Made by a program: the position numbers and the translations under genes. Positions 26,944-35,624 of a stretch of 64,000 nt of DNA are shown piece after piece. Position 1 is the first letter of the stretch, and the number at the start of each line of letters is the position of its first letter. Origin of the DNA: CAYRNY01 sp964425755 (GTDB taxonomy: Bacteria > Chloroflexota > Anaerolineae > Aggregatilineales > Aggregatilineaceae); assembly GCA_964425755.1 (NCBI GenBank), contig CAYRNY010000006.1, positions 1 through 64,000 on the forward strand. The letters run 5' to 3'. The notes beneath the pieces are model-generated. The model had not been told where the DNA came from and made no database searches. It saw only the letters and a list, made by a program, of their open reading frames with translations.

Positions 26944-28080
26944 TTAAGCGACCCGGCGATAGTCGTGATGGAGTCCCCCGAGCACGGGGTGTCCAATGAC
27001 ACGCGCCACCCCCTCCTGCTCTTCACAACCAGTTTCGTTTGGTGGGTCTGGGATGCGCTGACCAATGCCTTGGTGCGGTCGTGAGTGGTTAAAATACGCG
27101 ACGTATTCCCCAACTACGCGGTGCAGATGTCGTTCACTTAAAATCACCATGTGATCCAGGCACTCGCGTCTCACGCTGCCAATGAATCGCTCGCATTTTG
27201 CATTGGCTTTCGGTGCTCGAACGGGCGTCCTGGGGACCTCAATCCGTCTGTCTTCCGCTACTCGGGTGAAGCACTGCCCATACTTGCGGTCATTATCGCG
27301 GATCAAGTAGCGCGGCTGCTGTCCAAAGGATATGGCTTCACGCAGTTGCTGGGCAACCCAGCGATCACTCGGTGAGCGTGTGACACCATAATGCACCACT
27401 CGGCGTGACCCCAACTCAACACTGAAGTACACAAATACCGCTCGAAAGCGCAGAGCATAGGTTTGCACAAAATCACAGGCCCACGTTTCACCCGCATGAT
27501 TGGCCAGGAACGTCGCCCAAGTCTGCCCACGTTTGCGCGGTGCTAAGCCTGTGCGCGCGCGTCGCATGTACTTTTTAACGGTTTCCTTGCTTATCTTGAT
27601 ACCCAGCTTGAGCAACTCGCCCTGAATCCGCTTGGCTCGCCAAGTACGATTGTTGATCGTCATTTCCTCGATCAATGCAATCGTTTCCGCTGCTATCGGT
27701 GGCCTCCCCTGCTTAACCCGCGACTTCCATCGCCAGAACAGCTTGAAGCCTCGTCTGTGCCAACGAATCAAGGTATCTGGCTTCACGATGATGAGCGCAT
27801 CTCGCCAGACTTGTATTCGACTTGCCAACAACACCAGAACTACCCGGTCGCGCGGTCTCAATTGCGGACGAACCACTTGCCGTTCCAACACGATCACTTG
27901 CTGGCGCAGGAACATGTTTTCCGCGATCAACTCACTCTTGCTGCGCGTCAGATCCGTTAGCGTCCCTGCTATCTGGTTTGCCCTGGTAGGTTGCGTCCAT
28001 CGCTTGAATCGTGCTTCGAGCCAGGCCACACCTTGTTGTACGGCCTGACCGAGTTGGTTTCGTACATATTTGATGATCAA
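26944..28080 (-). mobile_element. Insertion sequence with intact DDE transposase
   Basis: A 378-residue transposase with an N-terminal helix-turn-helix region (LTRSKSELIAENMFLRQQVI, RWHRRGFKLFWRW) and an rve integrase core: WACDFVQTYA (first Asp), LIRDNDRKYG (second Asp) and NAKCERFIGS (Glu). It ends with the conserved GGLHHDYRRVA. It is homologous, end to end, to the pseudogene at 6802-7923 in the same orientation. The element's terminal repeats could not be set by eye; the coordinates are those of the coding region. It separates the AP2 remnant from the catabolic island. Confidence 0.85.
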
Positions 28081-28478
28081 TGATCGGTTAACTTTCGTGG
28101 AAAGGTACTGCCACCTTGCTGCCCGATACTGTATAGAATACTATCCTTTTTTCCTCACGGATTGGTTTTTTGACCCCCACAGGCCTTGAGCTTGTTTTTA
28201 CTTCTTGTAACCGCTCTGCGCACCAAAACAGCCCTCGAATTCTTTTCAAGGACTGCTTCAAAGTGCCAAAGTCCAGATAGCGCCAGCCCTGACCCAGCTG
28301 GCGCTTCTTCTGCACTATGCTCGCTACGGAACTGTTCCGAAACCTTTGGAGTTGCGCGGTTTTCTGTCGTCAAACAGCCTTTGATTAATCAATCAAATCG
28401 GAGCTGTTACGGCTCATCCTCAAAAGCATCTATGGTTTCGTTTCTGCTGATCCAAGTGAACTTTGGGGCGCTGCAGGT
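28081..28478. other. Intergenic region between IS and catabolic island
   Basis: About 400 bases upstream of the transposase and downstream of the last minus-strand island gene. It should contain one end of the insertion sequence. Short frames show no family I can name. Confidence 0.4.
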
Positions 28479-29246
28479 CTATTTCCCCCCATCTACGCTC
28501 AGAATCTGTCCTGTGATCCAACTCGCATACTCCGAAGCGAAAAAAAGCACGCTGTACGCGATATCTTCGGGCGTTCCCAGGCGTTTGAGTGCGATCTGTT
28601 CGATCAGCGCGCGCTGTCCTTCCTGGCCGTATGATTGCCATTGGCGTTCAGTTGCAGGGTTGCTGCGCACGAAACCGGGGGCAACACTGTTCACCGTGAT
28701 ATTCCAGGGACCGAGTTCGTGCGCGAGCTGGCGTGTCAGATTGACAAGCGCGGCCTTAGCGGCAGCATAAGCCTGAATCCCCGTGAGGCTTACCCCAAGA
28801 CCCGCGCCGCTGGAAATGTTAATGATACGTCCCGCGTGTGCAGACTTCATGCCAGGCACCACCGCCTGGCTGAACAAAAACGCCCCCGTCACGTTCACGT
28901 CAAAGATGCCGGTCCACTCGTCCAGCGTGACATCCTCCAGCGGTTTGCCTACCTGGCCGAGAACCCCGCCCGCGTTGTTGACCAGAATGTCAACGCTCGG
29001 ATGGTGCTCAAGCACTTCGGTGGCGAAGGCGATAACCTGACCCTGACGCGTAATGTCAACGGTGCGTACTTCACACCTGCCGCCTACGTCATGACATGCG
29101 GTCCGCGTTTCTTCGAGCGTGCTGTTCAGGACATCGCACGCCCACACAGTTGCGCCGCGCCGTGCAAACTCAAGGCTGATCTGGCGACCGAGTCCGTGAG
29201 CCGCCCCGGTAACGATCACAGCTTTGCCGTGGAATTCGATATTCAT
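28479..29246 (-). CDS. Short-chain dehydrogenase/reductase (SDR)
   Basis: A 255-residue classical SDR: cofactor loop VTGAAHGLGRQISLEFARRG, NNAGG, the catalytic Ser in INISSGAGLG and the Tyr-x-x-x-Lys in IQAYAAAKAALVN, and the C-terminal SEYASWITGQILSVDGGK. An Asp after the second strand (VWACDVL) suggests NAD preference. It is the distal gene of the minus-strand island arm, 15 bases after the M32 peptidase gene. Likely oxidises or reduces a hydroxy intermediate; the substrate is unknown. Confidence 0.9.
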   Translation of the reverse strand: MNIEFHGKAVIVTGAAHGLGRQISLEFARRGATVWACDVLNSTLEETRTACHDVGGRCEVRTVDITRQGQVIAFATEVLEHHPSVDILVNNAGGVLGQVGKPLEDVTLDEWTGIFDVNVTGAFLFSQAVVPGMKSAHAGRIINISSGAGLGVSLTGIQAYAAAKAALVNLTRQLAHELGPWNITVNSVAPGFVRSNPATERQWQSYGQEGQRALIEQIALKRLGTPEDIAYSVLFFASEYASWITGQILSVDGGK

Positions 29247-29261
29247 GGCATCTTTCCCCGG

Positions 29262-30794
29262 TTATTCCAGACCGTAGATGTCGGTGAACTTCGTGTTCAG
29301 ATAGTCCAGGTACGGCTGGACGTACAACTCTTTTCCGGTACAGCGCTTCAAAATCTCGTTGGCACTGAAGGCGCGACCGTAACGGTAGAAGTTCTCCGTC
29401 AGCCAGTTGCACAGTGGTTGATAATCACCCTCAGCAAGGGCGTGATCCAGATGATCCAGATCGCGATGAGCCGCATCCAGCAGTTGAGCCGACATTACGT
29501 TTCCGACCGTGTAGCCCGGGAAGGAACCAAACCCGCCGTCGGACCAGTGGATGTCTTGCAGCACGCCCTCGCTGTCAGTTTCCGGTACCACGCCCAAGTA
29601 TTCATCCATCTTCGCGCGCCAGACTTCCGGCAAATCGGCAACCTGCAGTTTGCCCTCAAGCAGACCCATTTCGATTTCCACCCGCAGCATGATGTGCAAG
29701 TTGTAGGTGACTTCGTCTGCCTCGACACGGATCAGACTCGGTTCGACCCGATTTACAGCGCGGTGGAACAGATCAACGTCGACACCTTCCAATTGTTCGG
29801 GGAAGTAGCTGCGCAGGTCGTCAAAGTGGACGTTCCAGAAGGTCCGGCTGCGCCCGATCTGGTTTTCCCACAGGCGCGAGGATGCTTCATGCGCGCCGTA
29901 ACTCGTGCCGCCGACCGCATACAGCCCCAGGAAGTCTGTCGTGAGCGCGGTGCGTGTCAGTTCGGGATCGATGTTCTGTTCGTACAGCGCATGGCCCGCT
30001 TCGTGCAGCGTGCCGAAGAACGCCATCGGGAAATAGTTCAGGTTGTAGCGCGTCGTGATTCGCACGTCCTGCCGCGTGAACGAAATCTCAAACGGGTGCG
30101 GCGCAATATCGAGCCTGCCACGCTCAAGGTCATAGCCGATCGCCTGCGCCATTTTGAGCGCGAACGCGTGCTGTTGCTCGATGGGATACATCGCTGCCCA
30201 GAGATCCTTTTCCAGCGGTCGGTCGTGCGCAGTGATGCGCTCCAACAGCGGCAGCAGCCCCGCTTTCAGGTCATCAAATAACACTCGCAGCCGGGCCGCC
30301 GTCATGCTCGGTTCGTACTCGAACACCAGCGCGTCAAACGGATGTTCCTCGTACCCGACTGCATCAGCGAGTTCCTTTGCCAGGTCGAGCATCTGCTGCA
30401 AGTAAGGCGCGAAACTGGCGAAGTCATTGTTCTGTTTAGCTTTGTGCCACACATGCTCCGATACGGGGGCCAACGTGGCTTTGCGACTCAGCAAATCGGC
30501 GGGGATTCGCCGCACGATCTCGTAATACTGTCGCGTCTGCCGCACTGCGCGAACACGGTATGAATCCGGATTTTCTCCGGCAATCTCAGCTTCGGCCACG
30601 TCCAGCAGCCGCGCGGTCTCATCGCTTGCGAAGTGTTCGCGGGCCATGCGGGAGAGTGTCGCCTGTTGGTGCCCGCGCGTTTGTGAGCCGCCGGCGGGCA
30701 TTTGCGTTCGTGCGTCCCACTTCAGAATGTTGAGCGTGTTTAAAATATCATTGAGCTGGGCAATATGCGTATTCAGATCGTCATAACCCGACAT
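29262..30794 (-). CDS. M32-family metallocarboxypeptidase
   Basis: A 510-residue enzyme of the thermostable carboxypeptidase 1 family: the zinc motif HEAGH in TLHEAGHALYEQNI, the downstream EASSRLWENQIGRSRTFW with the third ligand Glu, and an RVEADEVTYNLHIMLR block, all in family order and at the usual 500-residue length. The start at 30794 is chosen because GAGGAG lies just before that ATG and inside the longer frame. It trims C-terminal residues from peptides in the cytoplasm, in keeping with the peptide transporter of the island. Confidence 0.93.
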   Translation of the reverse strand: MSGYDDLNTHIAQLNDILNTLNILKWDARTQMPAGGSQTRGHQQATLSRMAREHFASDETARLLDVAEAEIAGENPDSYRVRAVRQTRQYYEIVRRIPADLLSRKATLAPVSEHVWHKAKQNNDFASFAPYLQQMLDLAKELADAVGYEEHPFDALVFEYEPSMTAARLRVLFDDLKAGLLPLLERITAHDRPLEKDLWAAMYPIEQQHAFALKMAQAIGYDLERGRLDIAPHPFEISFTRQDVRITTRYNLNYFPMAFFGTLHEAGHALYEQNIDPELTRTALTTDFLGLYAVGGTSYGAHEASSRLWENQIGRSRTFWNVHFDDLRSYFPEQLEGVDVDLFHRAVNRVEPSLIRVEADEVTYNLHIMLRVEIEMGLLEGKLQVADLPEVWRAKMDEYLGVVPETDSEGVLQDIHWSDGGFGSFPGYTVGNVMSAQLLDAAHRDLDHLDHALAEGDYQPLCNWLTENFYRYGRAFSANEILKRCTGKELYVQPYLDYLNTKFTDIYGLE

Positions 30795-30813
30795 GTGATC
30801 GCTCCTCGGCATT

Positions 30814-31827
30814 TCAAGATAGACAGGTTTTCAGTTCGCTAAGCGTTTCAAGACTCTGGGGTCGCTGCCCATTTTCGATATCGTGGATCAATTCGATCAG
30901 GCGCGCAGTTAGCGGCGTGGCGACACCACGCTCAGCGCCAAGCTGGACAATCGGTCCAAGCTGTGCGTCGACCTCAGTGCGTCGCTTTCGCACGGCCAGG
31001 TCGCGCCAGATGCCGCTGTGTGTCTTGGCCGATCCGCGATTGAACGTCACCATGTCATTCAGTGAGCGTTCCGCCGTTTCCCGATCGGCGTCAGGCATAA
31101 ACGCGTGCGGATCAAACCCGTTGAACCCTTCCGGCGATATCCCGCGCGCCTGGGCAACAGCCATCACCTCGCGGGCCAGTTCGATGTATACGTCCCGGTA
31201 GTCAGGGCGCGCCAGCGCATCCGCGATGGAGTCGTCGGTCAGGGCAGTGGCGAACAACTGCGCGCCGTATGCCAGCTTGCCCCAGAGGTAGCCCGAGATA
31301 TTGTCCGTGATGATTGCGCGATCATCGAAGTCCAGCATCGTCTTGTGCAGTTCCAAAAGGCGTTCGGTGGTGCGGCCGTCGAGTTCACCCAAAACCACCG
31401 CCGCGCGGTTGCCGCGATGGATATGCCCCGGCTCGATGTAGTCGGCGCCGAAGTTGACGAACGCGCCGATCGTCCGTTCCGGGCCAACGGCATCTGCGAT
31501 GACAAGTTCGTTCAGGCCGTTCTGGATCGAAACGACATACCCGTCTGGCGCCACATGTGGTGCCAGGGCGGACAGCGCATCCCGCGTGTGGTGCGCCTTC
31601 ACACACAGCAGAACCGTGTGAAAGATGCCGCTGACCTCGTCCAGCGTTAGGGCGGGCGCTGGCACGGTGAAGGTGTCCACCGGGCCGGAGATGCGCAGAC
31701 CGGAGGTGTTTATCGCCGCTACGTGATCAGCGGCACGGTCCACAAAGGTCACGTCATGCCCGGCTCGAACCAGGTAGGCGCCGATCGTGCCGCCCATCGC
31801 GCCAGCGCCCCAGATCAACAGTTTCAT
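30814..31827 (-). CDS. Ketopantoate reductase (PanE/ApbA) family protein
   Basis: A 337-residue two-domain protein: MKLLIWGAGAMGGTIGAYLV is the NADP-binding start, with VLLCVKAHHTRDAL and VVSIQNGLNELVI (strand with the Lys and Asn of the active site), and an all-helical C-terminal domain. In the vitamin B5 pathway this enzyme reduces 2-dehydropantoate, but the catabolic context and the extra length suggest a related 2-keto-acid reductase. Its start overlaps the stop of the creatininase-like gene by four bases. Confidence 0.85.
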   Translation of the reverse strand: MKLLIWGAGAMGGTIGAYLVRAGHDVTFVDRAADHVAAINTSGLRISGPVDTFTVPAPALTLDEVSGIFHTVLLCVKAHHTRDALSALAPHVAPDGYVVSIQNGLNELVIADAVGPERTIGAFVNFGADYIEPGHIHRGNRAAVVLGELDGRTTERLLELHKTMLDFDDRAIITDNISGYLWGKLAYGAQLFATALTDDSIADALARPDYRDVYIELAREVMAVAQARGISPEGFNGFDPHAFMPDADRETAERSLNDMVTFNRGSAKTHSGIWRDLAVRKRRTEVDAQLGPIVQLGAERGVATPLTARLIELIHDIENGQRPQSLETLSELKTCLS

Positions 31828-32531
31828 GGCGCGCCCCAGTCGCCGGTGAGCAGTGCGCGCGTCTCATCTACCGCAATTTCCCAGATAGCCTGCATCTCGT
31901 CATCCAGCCGCTGATAGAACCCGCCGAAGTTCCCATCCCCAAGATATTCGCGCAGGGCCTGCGGAGCGAGGATGCGCATCCGGTTCAGGTCAATCATGGG
32001 TTTTTGTTCGTCGGGCATAACCACGTTGGCCAGACGTGTCCAGGGGAAATTTTCCGACCAGGACGCGTGCGAGGCGACCGAATCAGTTTCCAGCGTTTTG
32101 CCCCAGGTACCCGGCGCATTCCACCAGTTGTGGAACTTAACCGTCACATCAGAATGATCGGCCATCCATTCCTCGGCGAAGGCTTGAGCAGGACTGTTGC
32201 CACCGTGACCATTCACGATCAGGATGCGTCGAAAACCTTGTTCTGCAAGACCATCCAGAATGTCACCGACAACATTCAGATAGGTTGTGATACGCAGCGA
32301 GATCGTGCCCGGGTAGGCGCGGAAGTAAGGCGTCACCCCATACGCAAGCACAGGAAACACAGGGATACCCAGTGGTTCGGTTGCCTCAAGTGCCACACGT
32401 TCGGCCAGGATGCTGTCGACACTCAAGCTCAAGTAGGCATGCTGCTCTGTGCTGCCGAGTGGCAGCACACAGCGATCGTCGTGTTCAAGATACTCTTCGA
32501 CCTGCATCCAGTTCATGTCACTGATGCGCAT
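31824..32531 (-). CDS. Creatininase-family amidohydrolase
   Basis: A 235-residue protein with CVLPLGSTEQHAYLSLSVDS, replacing the textbook 'GS-EQHGPHLPL-TD', and FRRILIVNGHGGNSP, the family signature. The metal ligands Glu and His of EQH, the Asp and the His and Glu region are recognisable, but the second His of the classic motif is replaced. Family members open cyclic amides such as creatinine or act on formamide-like groups (mycofactocin peptidase is another branch). Four-base overlap with the next gene shows tight coupling. Confidence 0.85.
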   Translation of the reverse strand: MRISDMNWMQVEEYLEHDDRCVLPLGSTEQHAYLSLSVDSILAERVALEATEPLGIPVFPVLAYGVTPYFRAYPGTISLRITTYLNVVGDILDGLAEQGFRRILIVNGHGGNSPAQAFAEEWMADHSDVTVKFHNWWNAPGTWGKTLETDSVASHASWSENFPWTRLANVVMPDEQKPMIDLNRMRILAPQALREYLGDGNFGGFYQRLDDEMQAIWEIAVDETRALLTGDWGAP

Positions 32532-32542
32532 CGGTAAACCTC

Positions 32543-33325
32543 CTAAATTGAGCGCAGCTTGCCGCCGTCTACACGCAGCATCGCCCCGGTGATGTACGAT
32601 GCGGCGGGTGAAAGCAAGAATGCCGCCGCCGTGCCATACTCGTCAATCGTACCTAACCGCCCCAGCGGGATCGTTGCGATGCTCTGCGCGCGTACTTCTT
32701 CCACGCTCAGCCCTTGTTTCTCGGCCTTGTTCTGGTCGAGCTGGGCGACGCGTGCGGTATCAATGCGGCCCGGAATCAGTGTGTTCAGCCGAATGCCGTC
32801 CGGGGCAAGCTCGTCGGCCAATGACTTGATCAGGCTCGCCACACCTGCCCGCATGACGTTCGAAAGGATCAGGCGTTGGATGGGTTCACGCACGCTCGAT
32901 GACGTGCTCGCCACGATCGCGCTGCCGGCCGTCATGTGGGGCAGTACGGCCCGGATCATCCGTACGGCGCTCATCAGGGTCAATTCAAAGGCCGCCTGCC
33001 ATTGATCGTCACTGAGGTCCTTGAAATTGCCGGCGGGTGGTCCCCCGGCGTTGATGAAAAGCGCGTCAATCGTGCCCCACTCACCCACTGTCTTCTCGAC
33101 CCAGGCCGTAACCGCTGCCGGGTCGCGCACATCACACACGGTTGCGAGGACGGTGCCGCCGGTTTCCTCAACCAGGCTGCTGGCCGCACCCTCGATTTCG
33201 TCCGCCAGGTGGCTGCAAATCGATACCCGCGCGCCTTCGTTGGCCAACGCGCGCGCCGTGCCGTATCCCAACCCCTGGCCTGCTGCGGCCACGAGCGCAA
33301 CTTTACCTTTTAGCCCTAAATCCAT
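32543..33325 (-). CDS. SDR-family oxidoreductase lacking the usual Tyr-x-x-x-Lys
   Basis: A 260-residue SDR: LGLKGKVALVAAAGQGLGYG cofactor loop, NAGGPPAGNF, STSSSVREP and the C-terminal SYITGAMLRVDGG. Where the active-site Tyr-x-x-x-Lys is expected the sequence reads RLILSNVMRAGVASLIKS, a variant known in one SDR branch in which Tyr and Lys are not conserved. AAGGAGG precedes the ATG at 33325. Chemistry may therefore differ from a standard dehydrogenase. Part of the minus-strand island arm. Confidence 0.85.
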   Translation of the reverse strand: MDLGLKGKVALVAAAGQGLGYGTARALANEGARVSICSHLADEIEGAASSLVEETGGTVLATVCDVRDPAAVTAWVEKTVGEWGTIDALFINAGGPPAGNFKDLSDDQWQAAFELTLMSAVRMIRAVLPHMTAGSAIVASTSSSVREPIQRLILSNVMRAGVASLIKSLADELAPDGIRLNTLIPGRIDTARVAQLDQNKAEKQGLSVEEVRAQSIATIPLGRLGTIDEYGTAAAFLLSPAASYITGAMLRVDGGKLRSI

Positions 33326-33335
33326 GTCACCCTCC

Positions 33336-34259
33336 TTATGCGTCAAAGCTCAGTTTCTGTGTCGGTTCGGTGATTCCGACGCGTTTGAACAACCAGTCGA
33401 TTTCTTCATGCGTACCGCTGTCGATCGGGATGAACGGATCGCGCGGGGTCGGATGGGCTATCGCCCCACGACGATAGAGCAGTTCCTTGCGAATGGTCAG
33501 ATTGATCTTCGGCTGATTCTCAAAGCGGATCAGCGGCAGGTAGCGATCGAAGATTTGCTCCGCGCGCGCCATATCCCCGGCCTTGAACGCGTTGAACACA
33601 GCGATCAGAATTTCTGTGAAGGCAAACCCGGTCATCGTGCCAGATGCGCCGCGCCGCAGTTCCTCCAGCAGGAACATACCCCCCAGCCCGCCAAAGATCG
33701 TGAGCTTGTCAGTGCGCTCAAGGATAGCACCGATTTTGTCCATCAGCGGTGGATCTTCCAGTTTGAGATGGCGCGCGTACGGGTTTTGCTCCGCCAGTGT
33801 CGCCAGCAAATCCGGCGACATGATCACGTTGTTTATCACAGGAAAATCCTGTACCACGATCGGATTGTTTACGGCACTGCCGATTTCGTCATAGAGCGCC
33901 AGCACCTTTTCGTCGGTTGGCGGCTCCAGGGGCGGCGGCGCGATCATGACGCCATTCGCGCCCGCTTCGAACGCCGCCTGGCTGAGCGCGATGCATGTGG
34001 CGCGTTCCGGATGGCTTGTTCCGACAATGATTGGCACCCGCCCATTGACGGTTTCCATCACGGTGTCCATGACCTGCTTTCGCTCGTCGACCGAAAGCTT
34101 GGCAGCCTCACCAAGCACCCCGAGAATGGTCAGGCCGTGCGCCCCTTTGTCGAGCTGGAATTCCACCAACCGGCGAAGGCTCTTCAAATCCAGTTGTTGC
34201 TGCGCATCGAACGAGGTTGCCAGAATATTGAAAATACCGGTGAGTTTTGCGTCCTTCAT
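33336..34259 (-). CDS. DapA-family class I aldolase/dehydratase
   Basis: A 307-residue TIM-barrel of the dihydrodipicolinate-synthase/N-acetylneuraminate-lyase superfamily: GLTILGVLGEAAKLSVDERK (substrate loop), VPIIVGTSHPE, GANGVMIAPPP and HLKLEDPP with the Schiff-base Lys. The position usually held by the catalytic Tyr reads VVQDFPV, so Tyr seems absent. The family makes or breaks C-C bonds next to a keto group, as in 2-keto-3-deoxy sugar or hydroxyproline-derived acid breakdown. The ATG at 34259 follows AAAGGAA. Substrate unknown. Confidence 0.88.
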   Translation of the reverse strand: MKDAKLTGIFNILATSFDAQQQLDLKSLRRLVEFQLDKGAHGLTILGVLGEAAKLSVDERKQVMDTVMETVNGRVPIIVGTSHPERATCIALSQAAFEAGANGVMIAPPPLEPPTDEKVLALYDEIGSAVNNPIVVQDFPVINNVIMSPDLLATLAEQNPYARHLKLEDPPLMDKIGAILERTDKLTIFGGLGGMFLLEELRRGASGTMTGFAFTEILIAVFNAFKAGDMARAEQIFDRYLPLIRFENQPKINLTIRKELLYRRGAIAHPTPRDPFIPIDSGTHEEIDWLFKRVGITEPTQKLSFDA

Positions 34260-34300
34260 TTTTGGAGTTCCTTTCATAGCTAAGGTGATCTGGATTGATC

Positions 34301-35614
34301 TCAGACTTTGCGATGCGCCATTTCGGGTGCGGTGGATAGTTCGTAGGAGGCACGTTCTCTAAACAGCACCACAATCATCACGCCATTCAGCAGCACGCCG
34401 GCTGCCACGATGCGCATGATCACGCCAAAACCATACGTCTCTTGCCAGAACCCGCTGATCGCCGTCGCCGAAAACCAGCCGACATTCCACAGTACCATTC
34501 CAATGCTGCTTGCGACGTTATGCAGATCCGGCGGCAGCGAATCCATGATCAGCGGTTGGTAAAGCGGCTGCATCATGTTGCGGAACGATATCGCAATTAC
34601 GTACATCAGTACGCTCAACGCAAGCGTGGGCGCAAAGCTGAGGCCCAGAAACGCGGTCGCAGCAATGCTCATGGCGATACCAAGCGCCCATGCGCGCCCA
34701 AACCGTCGATCCCACCAGGGATTTGCCAGCGGTACCAGTGCCATACCGACCCAGCCAATGCTCAAGATCGTGCCAACGGTTTTGTCGGCAATGCTAAACG
34801 TGTTGCGAAAAAACAGGTTGAAGAATGGAAACGTCAACCCTCCGGTAAAGCCAAAAACAAGCAGCGGCGTGGAGAGCAATACCAGCATTCGCCAGGGGAT
34901 CCGTGACTTTTTCTCTCCGCTTGATGTGCTGATCGCGATAGCCTGAACATGTTTGTTCGGCACCCTCAGCATCGGCAACAGGCTGAGAAGTACCGTGAAT
35001 CCGGCGACTGCAATGGCCCCGCGATAGGCAGCCGGTGTCTGTTCCGCGACGACACCCGCAACCCGTGTCGCGCCTGGAAACAGGCTGACAGCCATCAAGG
35101 GCAGCATTCCGCCGATGAAGCTGCCGAAAGCAGTGGCCCCCATGCTCATCAGGTTCAGATACGCGAAGGCATGGGTTTCATACTCCCGTGAAGACAGGCT
35201 GATCAACAATGGTGTTGACGCAATCTGCACTGCGCCCCAAAAGAACCCTAACAGGAACCGGCTCGTGCCTAGTACGGCCAGACTCGGCCAGATGATCAAC
35301 ATGCCGAATGTGACGCCGATCCCACCGGTTGACAAGATGATGATGCGCCGCGTGCCGATACGATTCGCCAGCAACCCTACGGGCACGCTGGTCAGGAAGC
35401 CGCCCAGACGGGGCAGCGATTGCAGCAACCCGATAGTCTCCGGCCCATGTCCCAGACTGACAAAATAGAAATTCAAGATCGCATCGCTGATGCCGAGCAA
35501 CCCAATATGCAGCAGCGCCTGGAAGATCAGAAACCACGCGATGTGCTTATCGACCCCCGGTAGTGCAAGACGTGTTCTACGTGCAGAGATCGAAGGATGC
35601 GAGTGTTCAGCCAC
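34301..35614 (-). CDS. Major facilitator superfamily transporter
   Basis: A 437-residue, 12-helix membrane protein. The loop after helix 2 reads GLLANRIGTRRIIILSTGGI, the MFS motif A, and a second pseudo-copy (ANPWWDRRFGRAWALGIAMS) follows the central loop, showing the two-fold MFS repeat. It sits between the DapA-like gene and the amidohydrolase gene, so it probably imports the substrate or exports a product of the island pathway. Substrate not predictable from sequence. Confidence 0.9.
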   Translation of the reverse strand: MAEHSHPSISARRTRLALPGVDKHIAWFLIFQALLHIGLLGISDAILNFYFVSLGHGPETIGLLQSLPRLGGFLTSVPVGLLANRIGTRRIIILSTGGIGVTFGMLIIWPSLAVLGTSRFLLGFFWGAVQIASTPLLISLSSREYETHAFAYLNLMSMGATAFGSFIGGMLPLMAVSLFPGATRVAGVVAEQTPAAYRGAIAVAGFTVLLSLLPMLRVPNKHVQAIAISTSSGEKKSRIPWRMLVLLSTPLLVFGFTGGLTFPFFNLFFRNTFSIADKTVGTILSIGWVGMALVPLANPWWDRRFGRAWALGIAMSIAATAFLGLSFAPTLALSVLMYVIAISFRNMMQPLYQPLIMDSLPPDLHNVASSIGMVLWNVGWFSATAISGFWQETYGFGVIMRIVAAGVLLNGVMIVVLFRERASYELSTAPEMAHRKV

Positions 35615-35624
35615 AGCGCGCTCT

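Noticed and set aside
28635..30281. A 548-residue plus-strand frame opposite the SDR and M32 peptidase genes
   Set aside because: It is antisense to two well-supported genes with full active-site motifs, and its own sequence shows no domain.
33021..34283. A 420-residue plus-strand frame opposite the SDR and DapA-like genes
   Set aside because: Antisense shadow in GC-rich coding DNA with no domain or ribosome site.
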